NCBI RefSeq assembly: GCF_950295315.1
Contig: NC_080185.1
Coordinates: forward strand, 43,533,737 to 43,597,736
Direction of reading: 5' to 3'
Length of the DNA: 64,000 nucleotides
Origin: Erinaceus europaeus
Taxonomy: Eukaryota > Chordata > Mammalia > Eulipotyphla > Erinaceidae
This document shows positions 34,244 to 43,908 of the stretch, one piece after another (the first letter of the stretch is position 1; every line of letters starts with the position of its first letter). Below the pieces are notes generated by a model. The model searched no databases. It saw only the letters and a list, made by a program, of their open reading frames with translations, and had not been told where the DNA came from. A program made the translations under genes and the position numbers.

Positions 34244-34678
34244 CCTCATTGCTTTCAAATAATTTTTATTTATTTATATTTACTGACCGGATAGAGACAG
34301 AGAGAAGGTGAAGAGGGCGAGGAGAGAGAGAAAGAGGGAGACAGAGACGACCTCATTGCTTTTCAACAATTTTTATTTATTTATATTTATTGATTGGATA
34401 GAGACAAGAGTGAAAGTGAGGGAGAGGAGAGAAAAATGGAAAGAGATACAGCCTTGTTGCTTTTAAATGATTTTTATTTATTTATATATATTGATTGGAT
34501 AGAGACAAAGTGAAGAGGGAAAGGAGAGAGAGAAAGAAGGAAAGAGACAGAGATACCTGCATCCCTGCTTCACTGCTCTTGAAGCTTTCCCCCTGCGGGT
34601 GGGGACCAGGGGATTGAACCCAAGTCCTTGTACGCTGTAATGTGTGTGCTTAACCAAGTGTGCCACCACCCGGCCCCC
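34244..34678 (-). repeat. Three stacked type B SINE tails, the last full length
   Basis: Units begin CCTCATTGCTTTCAAAT (34244), CCTCATTGCTTTTCAACAAT (34351) and CCTTGTTGCTTTTAAATG (34452). Each is followed by TTTTTATTTATTTATAT and a GATAGAGACA purine body. Only the third continues into the B head (ACCAAGTGTGCCACCACCCG). Confidence 0.88.
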
Positions 34679-34679
34679 T

Positions 34680-34825
34680 TTTTTGTAAAACAGTTTTTAT
34701 TATTTATATTTAGTTATTGAATTTATAGAAATTGAGAAGGAAAAGGGAGAGAGGGAAAGAGGCAGAGAGACACTTGGGAGTCCTGTTTCACCACTCGTGA
34801 AGCTTCATTGCTCTTAGAATGAATG
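34680..34825 (-). repeat. Type B SINE, 5'-truncated, minus strand
   Basis: AACAGTTTTTATTATTTATA, a GA-rich body and TTTCACCACTCGTGAAGCTT. It ends near TTCATTGCTCTT. Confidence 0.8.
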
Positions 34826-34829
34826 AAAA

Positions 34830-35040
34830 GAGGAGTCAGGCACTGACACCCCTGCTAGAGTGGGCATGTTAACATGTACAAGGACCTTGGTTCAATCCCC
34901 TGGCCCCCACTTGTAGTGGGGGAAGCTTTATGAGTAGTGAAGCAGTGCTGCAGGTGTCTCTCTGCCTCTTTCCCTCTCTATCTCCTTCTTGTCTCTCGAT
35001 TTCTCTCTGTCTCGCCAAGGATAAAAAAGTGTGGTTGAAA
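34830..35040 (+). repeat. Type B SINE
   Basis: AGGAGTCAGGCACTGACACC head and GGTTCAATCCCCTGGCCCCC B box. Confidence 0.88.
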
Positions 35041-35054
35041 AAATGGATAGACAG

Positions 35055-35708
35055 GGGTCGGGCAGCAGCACAACGGGTTAAGTGCACATGACGCGAAGCG
35101 CTAGGACCAATGTAAAAATCCCGGTTCAAGCCCCCCAGCTCCCCACCTGCAGGGGAGTCACTTCACAGGCAGTAAAGCAGGTATGCGGGTGTCTATCTTT
35201 CTCTCCCCCTCTCTGTCTTCCCTTCTGTTGGTATGCTTCTAAGACCCCTTCTGTTTCATTGGTTTAATCCCCCCTGCTTAACACTATATTCTATTTACAT
35301 AACCACTGTTAACTAAGCACCAGCATGCCTGCAGGGCATTGGTCTAATCCCCACTGGTTCATGATGTGTTTTTGCTCCGCCCCCTCTCGTAGTACACCCT
35401 GACACCAGTCACTTTCCACTCCACCCTCTCTACGAAACATCCTGTTTCCACCCTACTTGGCCAGTATATATATATATAAGGACAGGATTGTGATTATAGT
35501 TAGTTTAGATGGCTTAGATTGTGCTGCGTTCCACATGAATAAAGAGATACTGCGTACAGCTCAGCCATGAGTCTCTGGTTGTCTGTCTCCTGCCCGCGAA
35601 GCTAGCCCGGCATCCCTCCTCTCTCCGTTTGTCTCTGTCCTACCCAACAACAACAATAACTACAATAACTACAACAACAATAAAAAATCCAACAAGGGCA
35701 ACAAAAGG

Positions 35709-35768
<60 letters not shown>

Positions 35769-35790
35769 GATAGATAGATAGGAAAGATGG
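35055..35790 (+). repeat. Type A SINE split by an LTR, ending in (GATA)n
   Basis: GGGGTCGGGCAGCAGCACAA head. The CT body stops at CTCTGTCTTCCC, resumes after the LTR as CCCTCCTCTCTCCGTTTGTC, and ends in (GATA)n at about 35710-35785. Confidence 0.9.
35226..35612 (+). mobile_element. Solo LTR of an endogenous retrovirus
   Basis: 387 bp, TGTTGGTATGC to GCTAGCCCGGCA, with a TATA-rich box (TATATATATATATAAGG) near 35466 and a polyadenylation signal in CACATGAATAAAGAG near 35538. The flanks TCCCTTC (35219-35225) and TCCCTCC (35613-35619) fit a 7-bp duplication with one mismatch; pyrimidine-rich context makes this uncertain. No internal retroviral sequence or primer-binding site follows. It interrupts a SINE and is therefore younger than it. 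It is antisense to DOCK11. Confidence 0.9.
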
Positions 35791-36084
35791 ATGGATGGAT
35801 GAAAAAAATTCATGGTGGTGAGTGGAACACTCTAACACGTTAGACAGGCATATGGGAGTGGCTGTGTAGACTATACAGTATTAACAGAGGGAGCCCTGAA
35901 AGAGTTTATTCTTCAGCACCAATCCAGTCACTGTAACAACAAAAAAACACGAAAGTTTAGAAGGTGTCTGTCAGTTGAGCCACGGGTACATACGCCTCAG
36001 GTACTTGTGAGAATGCGCACAGAGACTCTCATATCTGACTCATCTACATCTACATGTACTGGAGCTATAACTGAAGGACTCTAG

Positions 36085-36265
36085 ATTTGGAGCTTGATAA
36101 CTCACCAGCTAGAGCACACACCTTGCCTTGAGCAAGGCCCCAAGTTTCAGCCCTGATGCCACATGGAAGCACCAAAGCACCACAGCAATCTCCATGGATG
36201 GAGAGGCCATACTGTAGTCTCAGTCTCTCTCCTTCTCAGTCTCTCTCTCTCTCTCTCTCTCTGAG
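36085..36265 (+). repeat. Type D SINE
   Basis: CACCAGCTAGAGCACACACC head, GGCCCCAAGTTTCAGCCCTG core and a (CT)n tail. Confidence 0.75.
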
Positions 36266-36519
36266 ATAAAAATGAAAATCCAGCTGGGAACAGTGGAATT
36301 GTACATGTGCAAGGCCCCAGCACAACATACACACAGATAAAAAAAAAAATCCAGATATACATTTAAGGAAAACATTTCTCATAATGGTGATCATTAATGA
36401 CTAGGAATGCTTATCTTCGTTAAACAGCTCACATCAGTTAATAAAAATACATACTGAATTCTGGTCCAATGAACATATATTTATTAAACACTTACTTTGT
36501 ACAAAACAATAGTATTTTT
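36266..36519. other. Intronic sequence, nothing recognised
   Basis: AT-rich single-copy-like intron 6. Confidence 0.45.
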
Positions 36520-36780
36520 TGCTACTAGGGTTATCACCGGGGCTTGGGGGCCCCCCAAAAAATTCCACCCCTCCTGGTAGCCATTTCTGCCCCCCCTTTT
36601 TTTCTTTCTCTTTTCATAAAGACAGAGAGAAATAGAGATAGGAAAAAGGGAGAGAGAAGAAGAGATGTCTGTGTTACTGCTCCACTGCTCTATGAAGCCT
36701 GAACCCCACAGGTGGGGACCAGGGGCTTGAACTCAGATCTTCACACATGGGACTCCGCCAGGTATATCACTGCTTAAAGT
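36520..36780 (-). repeat. SINE with long-form tail, minus strand
   Basis: CTACTAGGGTTATCACCGGG tail and CACAGGTGGGGACCAGGGGC. The head CCGCCAGGTATATCACTGCT is diverged. Confidence 0.8.
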
Positions 36781-36932
36781 TATACTTTTAAAAACATATT
36801 GCACATTTTATATACGGTAAACCCTCAATCCCTGCCAACAAGAAATAAACAAAATAAATAAACACAGAATCACCTATGAGATATTTTAATACATTTTTCC
36901 ACGAAATTAATGTGTCTAGAAATAGAGGCAAT

Positions 36933-37140
36933 CAAGGGGCTGGGCGGTGGTGCACCCAGTTAAATGCACACATTACACTCTTCAAGAACCGGGGTTCAAG
37001 TCCCTGGTCCCCACCTGCAAGGGGGAAGCTTCATGAGTAGTGAGGCAGGGCTGCAGGTGTCTCTCTGACTCTCTTCCTCTTTATCTCCCCCTTCCCTCTC
37101 AATTTCTCTCGGTCTCTACCCAATGAAACAAAAAACTCGG
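36933..37140 (+). repeat. Type B SINE
   Basis: GGGGCTGGGCGGTGGTGCAC head, GGTTCAAGTCCCTGGTCCCC B box. Confidence 0.93.
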
Positions 37141-37271
37141 TCTACCTCGCATAAAGCAAATAAAATAAATCTTAGAGGCAAGGAGCCTGAGAGTTTAAAA
37201 AAGAAACAGAAATGGCAATCAGATTAGTAGTTGAATTCTGATCTAAGGAAAGCAAATACAGAGTCCACTTG

Positions 37272-37510
37272 CAGGGTGGGCAGACAGCATAATGGTTTTG
37301 CAAAAAGACTTTCCTGTCTGAGGCTCCAAGGTCCCAGGTTCAGTCCCAAGCACCACCATAAGCCAGAGCTAAGAAGCGCTCTGATGAAAAATAGAAGGGG
37401 GGGGGAGAAAGGAGGGAGGGAAGGAAGGAAGGGAGGGAGGGAGGGGGAAAGGGAGAAAGAAAGAGGGGAGGGAAGGAGGGAGGGAGGGAGAAAGAGAAAA
37501 AGAGAATGGA
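37272..37510 (+). repeat. Type C SINE with purine tail
   Basis: GGGCAGACAGCATAATGGTT head and CACCATAAGCCAGAGCTAAG core, then a (GGGA/GGAA) run at about 37393-37508. Confidence 0.9.
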
Positions 37511-37849
37511 AGAAGAATACACTTACAGAGTTCCAGATCAGTGTGTCAAGAAGGAGAAAACATAAACCAAAGTGTTCATGGCACAGAGTCAAATTCTAGG
37601 CTCTGAATTTTGTTGTTCCTGCGTTCAACTGTCTCACCATGTACTGGTGCTTGGTGTTTGCCTCTTCCAATACCAGCGACTCACATTAAAATGGGGGTGG
37701 GGTTCAAAGGCCCTATAATGGCTGTGAATAGCTCCCTGTACCATCACAGTCATGGCTGAGTGCCTCGGGAAGGGAGGCCAGTTCATGACCATGTGTGGGG
37801 GGGTGTCTGCAAAGCAGAGGATCTTCTTAAATTTTCTTCTGTCTTCTTT
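37511..37849. other. Intronic sequence, nothing recognised
   Basis: Single-copy-like intron 6. Confidence 0.5.
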
Positions 37850-38030
37850 TTTATTTTTTTTTATTATGTGTTGGCTAGAAACAGAAAGAAATCAATACCT
37901 GCAGCACTGCTTCATTCCTGAAGCACCCCCTCCCTCTGCCCTCCCCGCAGGTGGGGACTAGGAGGCTGAACCTGGCCCGTTGCATATGGTCACGTGTGTG
38001 CTCAATGAGGTGCACCACCATTCGGGTGAA
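37850..38030 (-). repeat. Type B SINE, minus strand
   Basis: TGTGTTGGCTAGAAACAGAA, CGCAGGTGGGGACTAGGAGG and GAGGTGCACCACCATTCGGG. Confidence 0.85.
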
Positions 38031-38243
38031 TATGTGTTTATGTGTTTCCGTTTCAAAGAGAACAGAGCTGTTGAGATGAGTGTAAACAGCAGTAGTAATG
38101 GCTCTACGTCTCACTTTTCATCTGAAGGCCTCAACCCCTTTATAATCAATCTGTAGTTAATTCTTTACATGCCATCTGAGGAGAAACATCATTATACACA
38201 TTCGACCTAAAAGCACACTGAGAAGCCAAGCACTTGCTCTAGC

Positions 38244-38248
<5 letters not shown>

Positions 38249-38278
<30 letters not shown>
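38249..38278. repeat. Poly(A) run
   Basis: About 30 uninterrupted A bases, just before a type A SINE. Confidence 0.95.
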
Positions 38279-38279
<1 letters not shown>

Positions 38280-38285
38280 AGGCCA

Positions 38286-38575
38286 ATTGGGAGTCTGGCG
38301 GTAGAGCAGCAGGTTAAGCACACATGGCGCCAAGCACAAGGACTGGTGTAAAGGTCCCAGTTAGAGCCCCTGGATCCCTACCTGCAGGGGAGTCTCTTCA
38401 CAGGTGGTGAAGCAGGTCTGCAGGTGTCTATCTTTCTCTCCTCCTCTCTGTCTTCCCCTCCTCTCTCCATTTCTCTCTGTCCTATCCAACAACGATGACA
38501 TCAATAACAACAACAATAACTACAACAATAAGACAACAAGGGCAACAAAAGGGAAAATAAATAAATATTTAAACA
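38286..38575 (+). repeat. Type A SINE
   Basis: TTGGGAGTCTGGCGGTAGAG head to GGGAAAATAAATAAATATTT. Complete. Confidence 0.94.
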
Positions 38576-38579
38576 AAAA

Positions 38580-38760
38580 ATGTAGGGGCTGTTTACTCCA
38601 TGGCATACTACCCTGCAATTAAACAAGATAACTGTCTGTCCTTTGGGACAAAAGAAATCAACTACATGTGATTATGCTTAGAGAAATAAGTAAAAAGAGA
38701 CCAACACTAAAAAAACAACAAGGGCAACAAAAGGGAAAGTAAACAAACAAATATATATAC
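38580..38760 (+). repeat. L1 3'-end fragment
   Basis: TTTACTCCATGGCATACTAC, TTTGGGACAAAAGAAATCAA. Same subfamily as the reverse copy at 31090-31470. Confidence 0.75.
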
Positions 38761-38844
38761 CAGGCCAATGGATACAAACTTGGCTAAGAATCCTAAGACA
38801 GTGACAAGCAAAGAAAATCTTGTCCAGGGACCCCCCTAAAAAAA

Positions 38845-38985
38845 AAAATCACTCATCGGGTAAAACACAAGCCTTGCTGTGTGTGGCCCAGGGTTCAGAC
38901 CCTGGCACCACATGGGCGCACCAGATTATGGGGATAGACAGGAGGAGGACTCCATGAATGATGGAGGTGCACTTTGCTCTTTCCC

Positions 38986-39028
<43 letters not shown>

Positions 39029-39060
39029 CATACTTTCTCTCTAGCTCTCAAAAAAAAAAA
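38845..39060 (+). repeat. Type D SINE with (CTTT)n
   Basis: AAAACACAAGCCTTGCTGTG, CAGGGTTCAGACCCTGGCAC and (TTTC)n at about 38990-39028. Confidence 0.8.
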
Positions 39061-39144
39061 AAAAGTAAGAAAAGACAAAGCAGAGCAGTGGAGATAACTG
39101 AAGCCAGACCCTGGGATTATTCTGTAACACTACAGAAAATCACC

Positions 39145-39285
39145 AAGTGACCTGGGGAGGAGGTGGTACAGTAGATCAAGCATGAGGTCCTGACTTCAAT
39201 CCCTGGTACTGCATGTGCTGGAGTGATGCTTTGCTCTGGTTTTCTCTGCCTCTATCTCTTGATGATTAATACAAATAAATTAAAA
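39145..39285 (+). repeat. Type D SINE
   Basis: GGGGAGGAGGTGGTACAGTA head and AAGCATGAGGTCCTGACTTC core. Confidence 0.8.
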
Positions 39286-39289
39286 AAGA

Positions 39290-40115
39290 ATACTTCCAAC
39301 TTTGGGCTACTAGAAACTGTGCCGCTATAATGACAGATGAGTGACTAAGAAAGTCATGGTACATATACACATTGGAATACTGCGCAGCTGTTTAGAAATG
39401 ATGGCGTCATCTCCTTTGCCACATCCTGGATGGAACCGGAAGGTATCCTGCTAAGTGAGATCAGAAGAAGGAGGAGAGGGGAGGAGGAGAGGGGGAAGAG
39501 AAGGAGGAGAGGGAGAGGAGGAGAGGGGGAAGAGAAGGAGGAGAGGGAGAGGAGGAGAAGGAGAAGGAGAAGGAGAAGGAGAAGGAGAAGGAGAAGGAGA
39601 AGGAGAAGGAGAAGGAGAAGGAGAAGGAGAAGGAAGGAGAGAAGGAGAAGGAGGAGGAGGAGAAGGAAGAGGAGGAGAAGGAGGAGGAAGAGGAGGAGGA
39701 GGAAGGGAGGGGAAGGGGAAGGAGAAGAGGAGGAGGAGGAGGAGAAGGAAGGGGAGAGGGAGGAGGAGGGGAAAGAGGAGGGGAGGGGGTGGGAAGGTGG
39801 GAGGAGGAGGAGGAGGAGGAGGAGGAGGAGGAGAAGGAAAACAGAATGATCTCATTCATAGATGGAACTTCAGAAACATGGACAGTCAGGGGAAACACAA
39901 GGGGAAGCATGGACTGGGTGTGGTGTACTGCCGTAAAGGACTCTGGGGATGGAAGCAAAGAGAGATGGTGGAGATGGTGTTGGGATCCTGGTGCATGACG
40001 GGAAAGGATTAGGTTGTCGAAAAGTGTGCCTTGCAGACACCTACCGCAGGGACATGAGAAATTGGACTCAGACATCAACAACTATTCTGTAAACCATTAA
40101 CTCCCTAAAAAAAAG
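39290..40115 (+). repeat. L1 3' end containing an expanded purine tract
   Basis: TACACATTGGAATACTGCGC and CTAAGTGAGATCAGAAGAAG precede the tract. CAGAATGATCTCATTCATAG, GACTGGGTGTGGTGTACTGC and TCTGTAAACCATTAACTCCC follow. Confidence 0.85.
39463..39838 (+). repeat. GGA/GAA purine tract, about 375 bp
   Basis: Almost pure A/G with units GGAGAA, GGAGGA and GGGGAA, interrupted by only two T bases. It lies inside an L1 3' end. Long open frames here are low complexity (Arg/Glu/Gly) and not coding. Confidence 0.93.
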
Positions 40116-40145
40116 TGTGGGGGGGAGTGAAAGGAATTTTAAAAA

Positions 40146-40215
40146 CTGGAAGGAAGGAAGGAAGGAAGGAAGGAAGGAAGGAAGGAAGGAAGGAAAGAAG
40201 GAAGGAAGGAAAAGA
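40146..40215 (+). repeat. (GGAA)n microsatellite
   Basis: About 70 bp of GGAA units with one AAAG variant. Confidence 0.93.
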
Positions 40216-40962
40216 AAGACATTTTTAAGAGGAAAACAACCCAAAACCTAATAGAGTCTTTTCCAAACTCTTCCATGCAAGAATGACCAAAACGCCCTTC
40301 ACTCTCTGGCAAGTCCATCCAGCAAACCAAAATAGTGTCTCTCTGTAGTGCTTTTATCATCCTCCTCCCCCTCTCTCCCCTTCCTCCCTTATTCCTCCTC
40401 CTCCTCTTCCTCTCCTCCTCCTTCCTTTCCCCATCTTCATAATTTTTGCCCAGATGGTGAACACAGCTGAAACATTTGCCTCAGTGAAAGACAAGGTTCC
40501 TGAAAAATGGTCCCGCTCAGACCACCCAGAAGAATGAAACCCAGGGAGGAAGCCAACAGAGTTAATTCCCAGGGCTCAGGTCCTGCCAAGTCTCTCTCTC
40601 CCCCTCTGCATGACAACCTTTTGAACACTGGCCACATGACCCTTGCTGGAGGAGGAACAAAGGCCTTTTGTCGCTCAGATGAATCAAAGATAGAAGCCAG
40701 GCAGGGAAGTGGGAACACCTTGCAGCCTCAAATTAGAAGCGCCTTTTATCATGCTCTGCAGAGCATCGCCACAGGATTTACCTGTGGGTGTTACCTCCTG
40801 GGTGATTATTTGTTGCGAGATTACCCAGAGCCCTAAGAAAGGATGTTCCATGGGTGGGTGGGGGGGTGAAGCAGACAGGGTCAGTATGCCTGGGGGTAGT
40901 GTCAGAACGAGGGTGGGCAGACTTCCTGGACTCATTCATGGCTCAGGCAGAAGAACCAAGAA
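40216..40962. other. Intronic sequence, GC-richer, no repeat recognised
   Basis: About 750 bp of single-copy-like intron 6. It includes a pyrimidine block at 40360-40440 and a relatively GC-rich stretch at 40500-40950 with several ~80-150-codon open frames on both strands. None resembles a protein that I know, so a regulatory element is as likely as anything. Confidence 0.45.
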
Positions 40963-41100
40963 GAGGGGCTGGCAAAATAGCTCACTTGGAGACTTTGCTG
41001 CTTTGCCATGTACAAGGCCAGGTTTGAATTCATTCCCCAGTGCAATGGAGGTCGCCTCGGTGCTGTGGTCTCTTTCACTCCCTCTGCCTCACTGCCACTG
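40963..41100 (+). repeat. Type D SINE
   Basis: GCAAAATAGCTCACTTGGAG head and GCCAGGTTTGAATTCATTCC B-box region. Confidence 0.75.
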
Positions 41101-41190
41101 CCCGGCCCCCCAAATATTATTTCTTAAATATTTTATTTGTTTACTGGATAGAGACAGAAATTAAAGAGGGAAGAGTAATATAGAGAGGTT
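41101..41190 (-). repeat. Type B SINE fragment, minus strand
   Basis: AAATATTTTATTTGTTTACT and GGATAGAGACAGAAATTAAA; cut short. Confidence 0.7.
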
Positions 41191-41600
41191 GACAGAGACA
41201 AAAGTCTCTCATGGGGGAATCAGGCTGTAGCATAGCGGGCTAAGCGCACATGGCGCAAAGCGCAAGGACCAGCTTAAGGATCCCAGTTCGAGCCCCCCAG
41301 CTTCCCCCCAGGGGAGTTGCTTCACAGATGGTGAAGCAGGTCTGCAGGTGTCTATCTTTGTCTCCCCCTCTCTGTCTTCCCCTTCTCTCTCTGTCCTATC
41401 CAACAACGACGACATCAATAACAACCATAATAACAACAACAATAAAACAAGGGCAACAAAAGGGAAAATAAATAAAATAAAATAAATATTTTTTTAAAAA
41501 GTCTCTCATGCCTGAGGCTCTGAGATCTCAGGTTCGATCCCCAGCACCACCATAAGCCAGAGCTGAGCAGTGCTCTGGTCTGTCTCTCTCTCTGTCTCTC
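41191..41600 (+). repeat. Type C SINE split by a type A SINE
   Basis: The AAGTCTCTCATG flank precedes the insertion. CTCTCATGCCTGAGGCTCTG and CACCATAAGCCAGAGCTGAG follow it. Confidence 0.85.
41214..41496 (+). mobile_element. Type A SINE with perfect target duplication
   Basis: GGGGAATCAGGCTGTAGCAT head. AAAAGTCTCTCATG occurs at 41200-41213 and 41497-41510. Confidence 0.95.
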
Positions 41601-41619
41601 TCTCTCTCTCTTTCTCTCT

Positions 41620-41755
41620 CTCAGAGAGACCTGCAGCCTTGCTCTATTACTCTTGAAGCTTCCCCCACTGAAGATGGGGACTGGGGACTAGATTCCTTGC
41701 ACATCATAATGTGTGTGCTCAACTGGGTGTGCCACCACCCAGCCCTAGACTTTTT
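41620..41755 (-). repeat. Type B SINE, 5' half, minus strand
   Basis: TTACTCTTGAAGCTTCCCCC and GTGTGCCACCACCCAGCCC. Confidence 0.85.
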
Positions 41756-41940
41756 TTTTCATAGAGAGAAGGAGAAAAAGAAACAGAAAGTGGGAGAAGT
41801 ACTATAGCACTGCCCCAACATCCATGAAGCCTCCTCTCTGCCTGGTACTCCCATGGGGTAACCAGTGATGCAAACCCAGGCTCCTATTTGTGGTCAGGTG
41901 TGAGGTCTACAAGAGCAGTGTCCTTGCCCCAGGTCCCCTA
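41756..41940 (-). repeat. Type D SINE remnant, minus strand
   Basis: CATAGAGAGAAGGAGAAAAA and GTGATGCAAACCCAGGCTCC in reverse order of a tRNA-like SINE. Confidence 0.6.
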
Positions 41941-42118
41941 TTCTTCCTTTAAACAAGTTGTCGCAGTGACTGTGTGCCTCCTCTCCCCACCCCCAAAGGC
42001 TAACACCTTATATGAATTAATAAGGAAGTCAGTATCTCTTTGGTGACAAGCTCAATGGCTCCTAACTGTGTCCGGCACAGACAACATTTCTGACAAAGGC
42101 TTCCAATAAGCCTTCAAC

Positions 42119-42662
42119 ATGCCTAAGAGTGGTATGGCTGGGTCACGGGGGGTGGGGGGGAGAGCAGAGGGTATTTATATGTTTGTTTGTTTGAGGACAC
42201 TTCAAACTCTTCTCCACAGAGGGCTGCACCGGTTTGTACGCCCACAGATGTGCAGCCCAGTCCCCCTTCTCTCTGTGTCTTCACCAGCAATAACCATTTC
42301 CTGTACTGATGACACAAACCGGTCACACGGGTGTGAGGTGGATAGGCATATATTCAAAGGACAGGGAAGCACAAATTTGAAGGGACATGTACACGCCTAC
42401 ATGCATAGCTGCATTATTCCCAATCACCAAAGAGTGGAAGCAGCCTAAATGCCCAGCGACAGATGGCAAGATAAAGAAGTTGTGGGGTCTATATATAATG
42501 GAACACTCCTCTTTAATTAAAAAAAATTTTAAAAAAAAGAGATTGTAGCATGTGGAACAAAATGGATGGAAGTGACAGTGATCGCATTAAGCGACATAAG
42601 CAACAAACTACTAATGGATGGTTTCACTCATGTGGGAGTATAGATGACAAAAGCAAAATAAC
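42119..42662 (+). mobile_element. L1 3' end with 5' inversion
   Basis: 42119-42345 is L1 ORF2 in antisense (GGGCTGCACCGGTTTGTACG and GGGTGTGAGGTGG are the reverse of the CWWECK and HLTP regions). From about 42350 the sequence is L1 sense (ATAGCTGCATTATTCCCAAT, TATATATAATGGAACACTCC). This arrangement is typical of twin-primed L1 insertions. Confidence 0.8.
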
Positions 42663-42663
42663 T

Positions 42664-42985
42664 TGAGGGGGGGCAGGGAAAGGGGAGGGGAAGGGGAAGG
42701 GGAGGGGAAGGGGAGGAGGGGAGGGGAAGGGGAGGAGAGCAGGGGAGAGGGGAGGGGAGGGGGGAGAGGAGAGGAGGGGGGAGAGGAGAGGAGGGGAGGG
42801 GAGGAGAGGGAAGGGGAGGAGAGGGAAGGGGAAGAGAGGAGATAGGGAGGGGAGGGGAAGAGAGGAAAGGAGGAGGGGAGAGATGGGGAGGGGAGAGGAA
42901 GGCGGGGGGAGAGGAGAGGAGAGATGGGGAGGGAAGGGGAGGGGAGGAGAGGAAAGATGGGGAGGTGAGGGGAGGGGGAGAGCAA
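42664..42985 (+). repeat. GGGGA/GGGGAA purine tract, about 320 bp
   Basis: G-rich purine run directly at the end of the L1 fragment, with a few T bases. Confidence 0.92.
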
Positions 42986-42999
42986 ATGATCCAATTTGA

Positions 43000-43300
43000 G
43001 CCCCAGGCTCCCCACAGGCAGGGGAGTGACTTCACAAGTGGTGAAGCAGGTCTGCAGGTGTCTATCTTTCTCTCCCCCTCTCTGTCTTCCCCTCCTCTCT
43101 CCATTTCTCTCTGTCCTATCTGACAATGACAATAATAACTATCACCACCACCACCACCACAACAACAATAATAATAAACAAGGGCAACAAAAGGGGCAGA
43201 AATGGCCTCTAGGAGAAGCGGCTTTCTGGTGCAGGCACCAAGCCCCAGCAATAACCCTGGAGGCAAAAAAAAAGTTATTAAATAAATAAAAATAAAGAAT
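43000..43300 (+). repeat. Type A SINE, long form, 5'-truncated
   Basis: Starts at CAATTTGAGCCCCAGGCTCC. It includes (CAC)n near 43145 and ends with CAATAACCCTGGAGGCAAAA and an A-rich run. Confidence 0.92.
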
Positions 43301-43475
43301 AGGGCTGTAGAACTGGGATGGGTTCTTTGTGTCTGGTTTAATTCTACTTTAAATGGAAACTAGTGTAGAGCCATGCACATCTATGGGTATTCTAATCTCT
43401 CTCAGTTGATGCCCCCACATTTTATACTAAGCTAGAGGTAGTTGAAAGTATACGATATTAAGAAAAAAAAATCAC
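43301..43475 (+). repeat. Inverted duplicate segment, copy 2
   Basis: Matches the reverse complement of 21755-21930, including the junction with the SINE tail (AAAGAATAGGGCTGTAGAAC here, AAAGAATGGGGCTGTAGAAC there). It ends at AAAAAAAATCACT, where a truncated SINE begins. Confidence 0.85.
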
Positions 43476-43612
43476 TGCAGGTGTCTATCTTTCTCTCCCC
43501 CTCTGCCTCCCCCCCTCCATTTCGCTCTGTCCTAGCTAATGACAACATCAATAATAACTAGAAGAACAATAAAAGGGGGGCAACAAAAGATAAAATAAAT
43601 ATATTTTAAAAA
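43472..43612 (+). repeat. Type A SINE, strongly 5'-truncated
   Basis: Starts at CTGCAGGTGTCTATCTTTCT and ends with AAAATAAATATATTTTAAAA. Confidence 0.88.
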
Positions 43613-43696
43613 GAACTTTTCTTTTAAAAAAAAAGTAAGACTTTCTCTTCCTGCTGTTCTCATAAACATAGTGTCCTTGGCCTTGCAGCAGTCACA

Positions 43697-43738
<42 letters not shown>
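43697..43738. repeat. (CA)n microsatellite
   Basis: About 40 bp of CA units. Confidence 0.95.
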
Positions 43739-43740
<2 letters not shown>

Positions 43741-43862
43741 TTTCTTCAGTGAACTTCTCTTTTGATTTGTTACTCAGGCACTAAAAAGTGGGGCAGGGGA
43801 GAGAAGGCCTCCCAGAATTGTCAAAAGAGTGAAGACTTTTCAATCTCAGTGTATAACAAACA

Positions 43863-43866
<4 letters not shown>

Positions 43867-43906
<40 letters not shown>
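43867..43906. repeat. (CT)n microsatellite
   Basis: About 40 bp of CT units. Confidence 0.95.

Positions 43907-43908
<2 letters not shown>

Noticed and set aside
35708..35790. CRISPR-like or satellite array
   Set aside because: Plain (GATA)n with no spacers; the same holds for the other short tandem repeats.
39430..40081. Overlapping open frames of 134-206 codons on both strands
   Set aside because: They are translations of a purine microsatellite (Arg/Glu/Gly or Ser/Pro/Phe runs) inside an L1 end.
40507..41164. Overlapping 83-151-codon open frames in a GC-richer stretch
   Set aside because: Open on both strands and partly in SINE sequence; no recognisable product. Kept only as a possible regulatory stretch.
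42611..43266. 173- and 212-codon minus-strand open frames
   Set aside because: A purine tract joined to a type A SINE; the GERKIDTCRPAS-like text recurs wherever this SINE is reversed.
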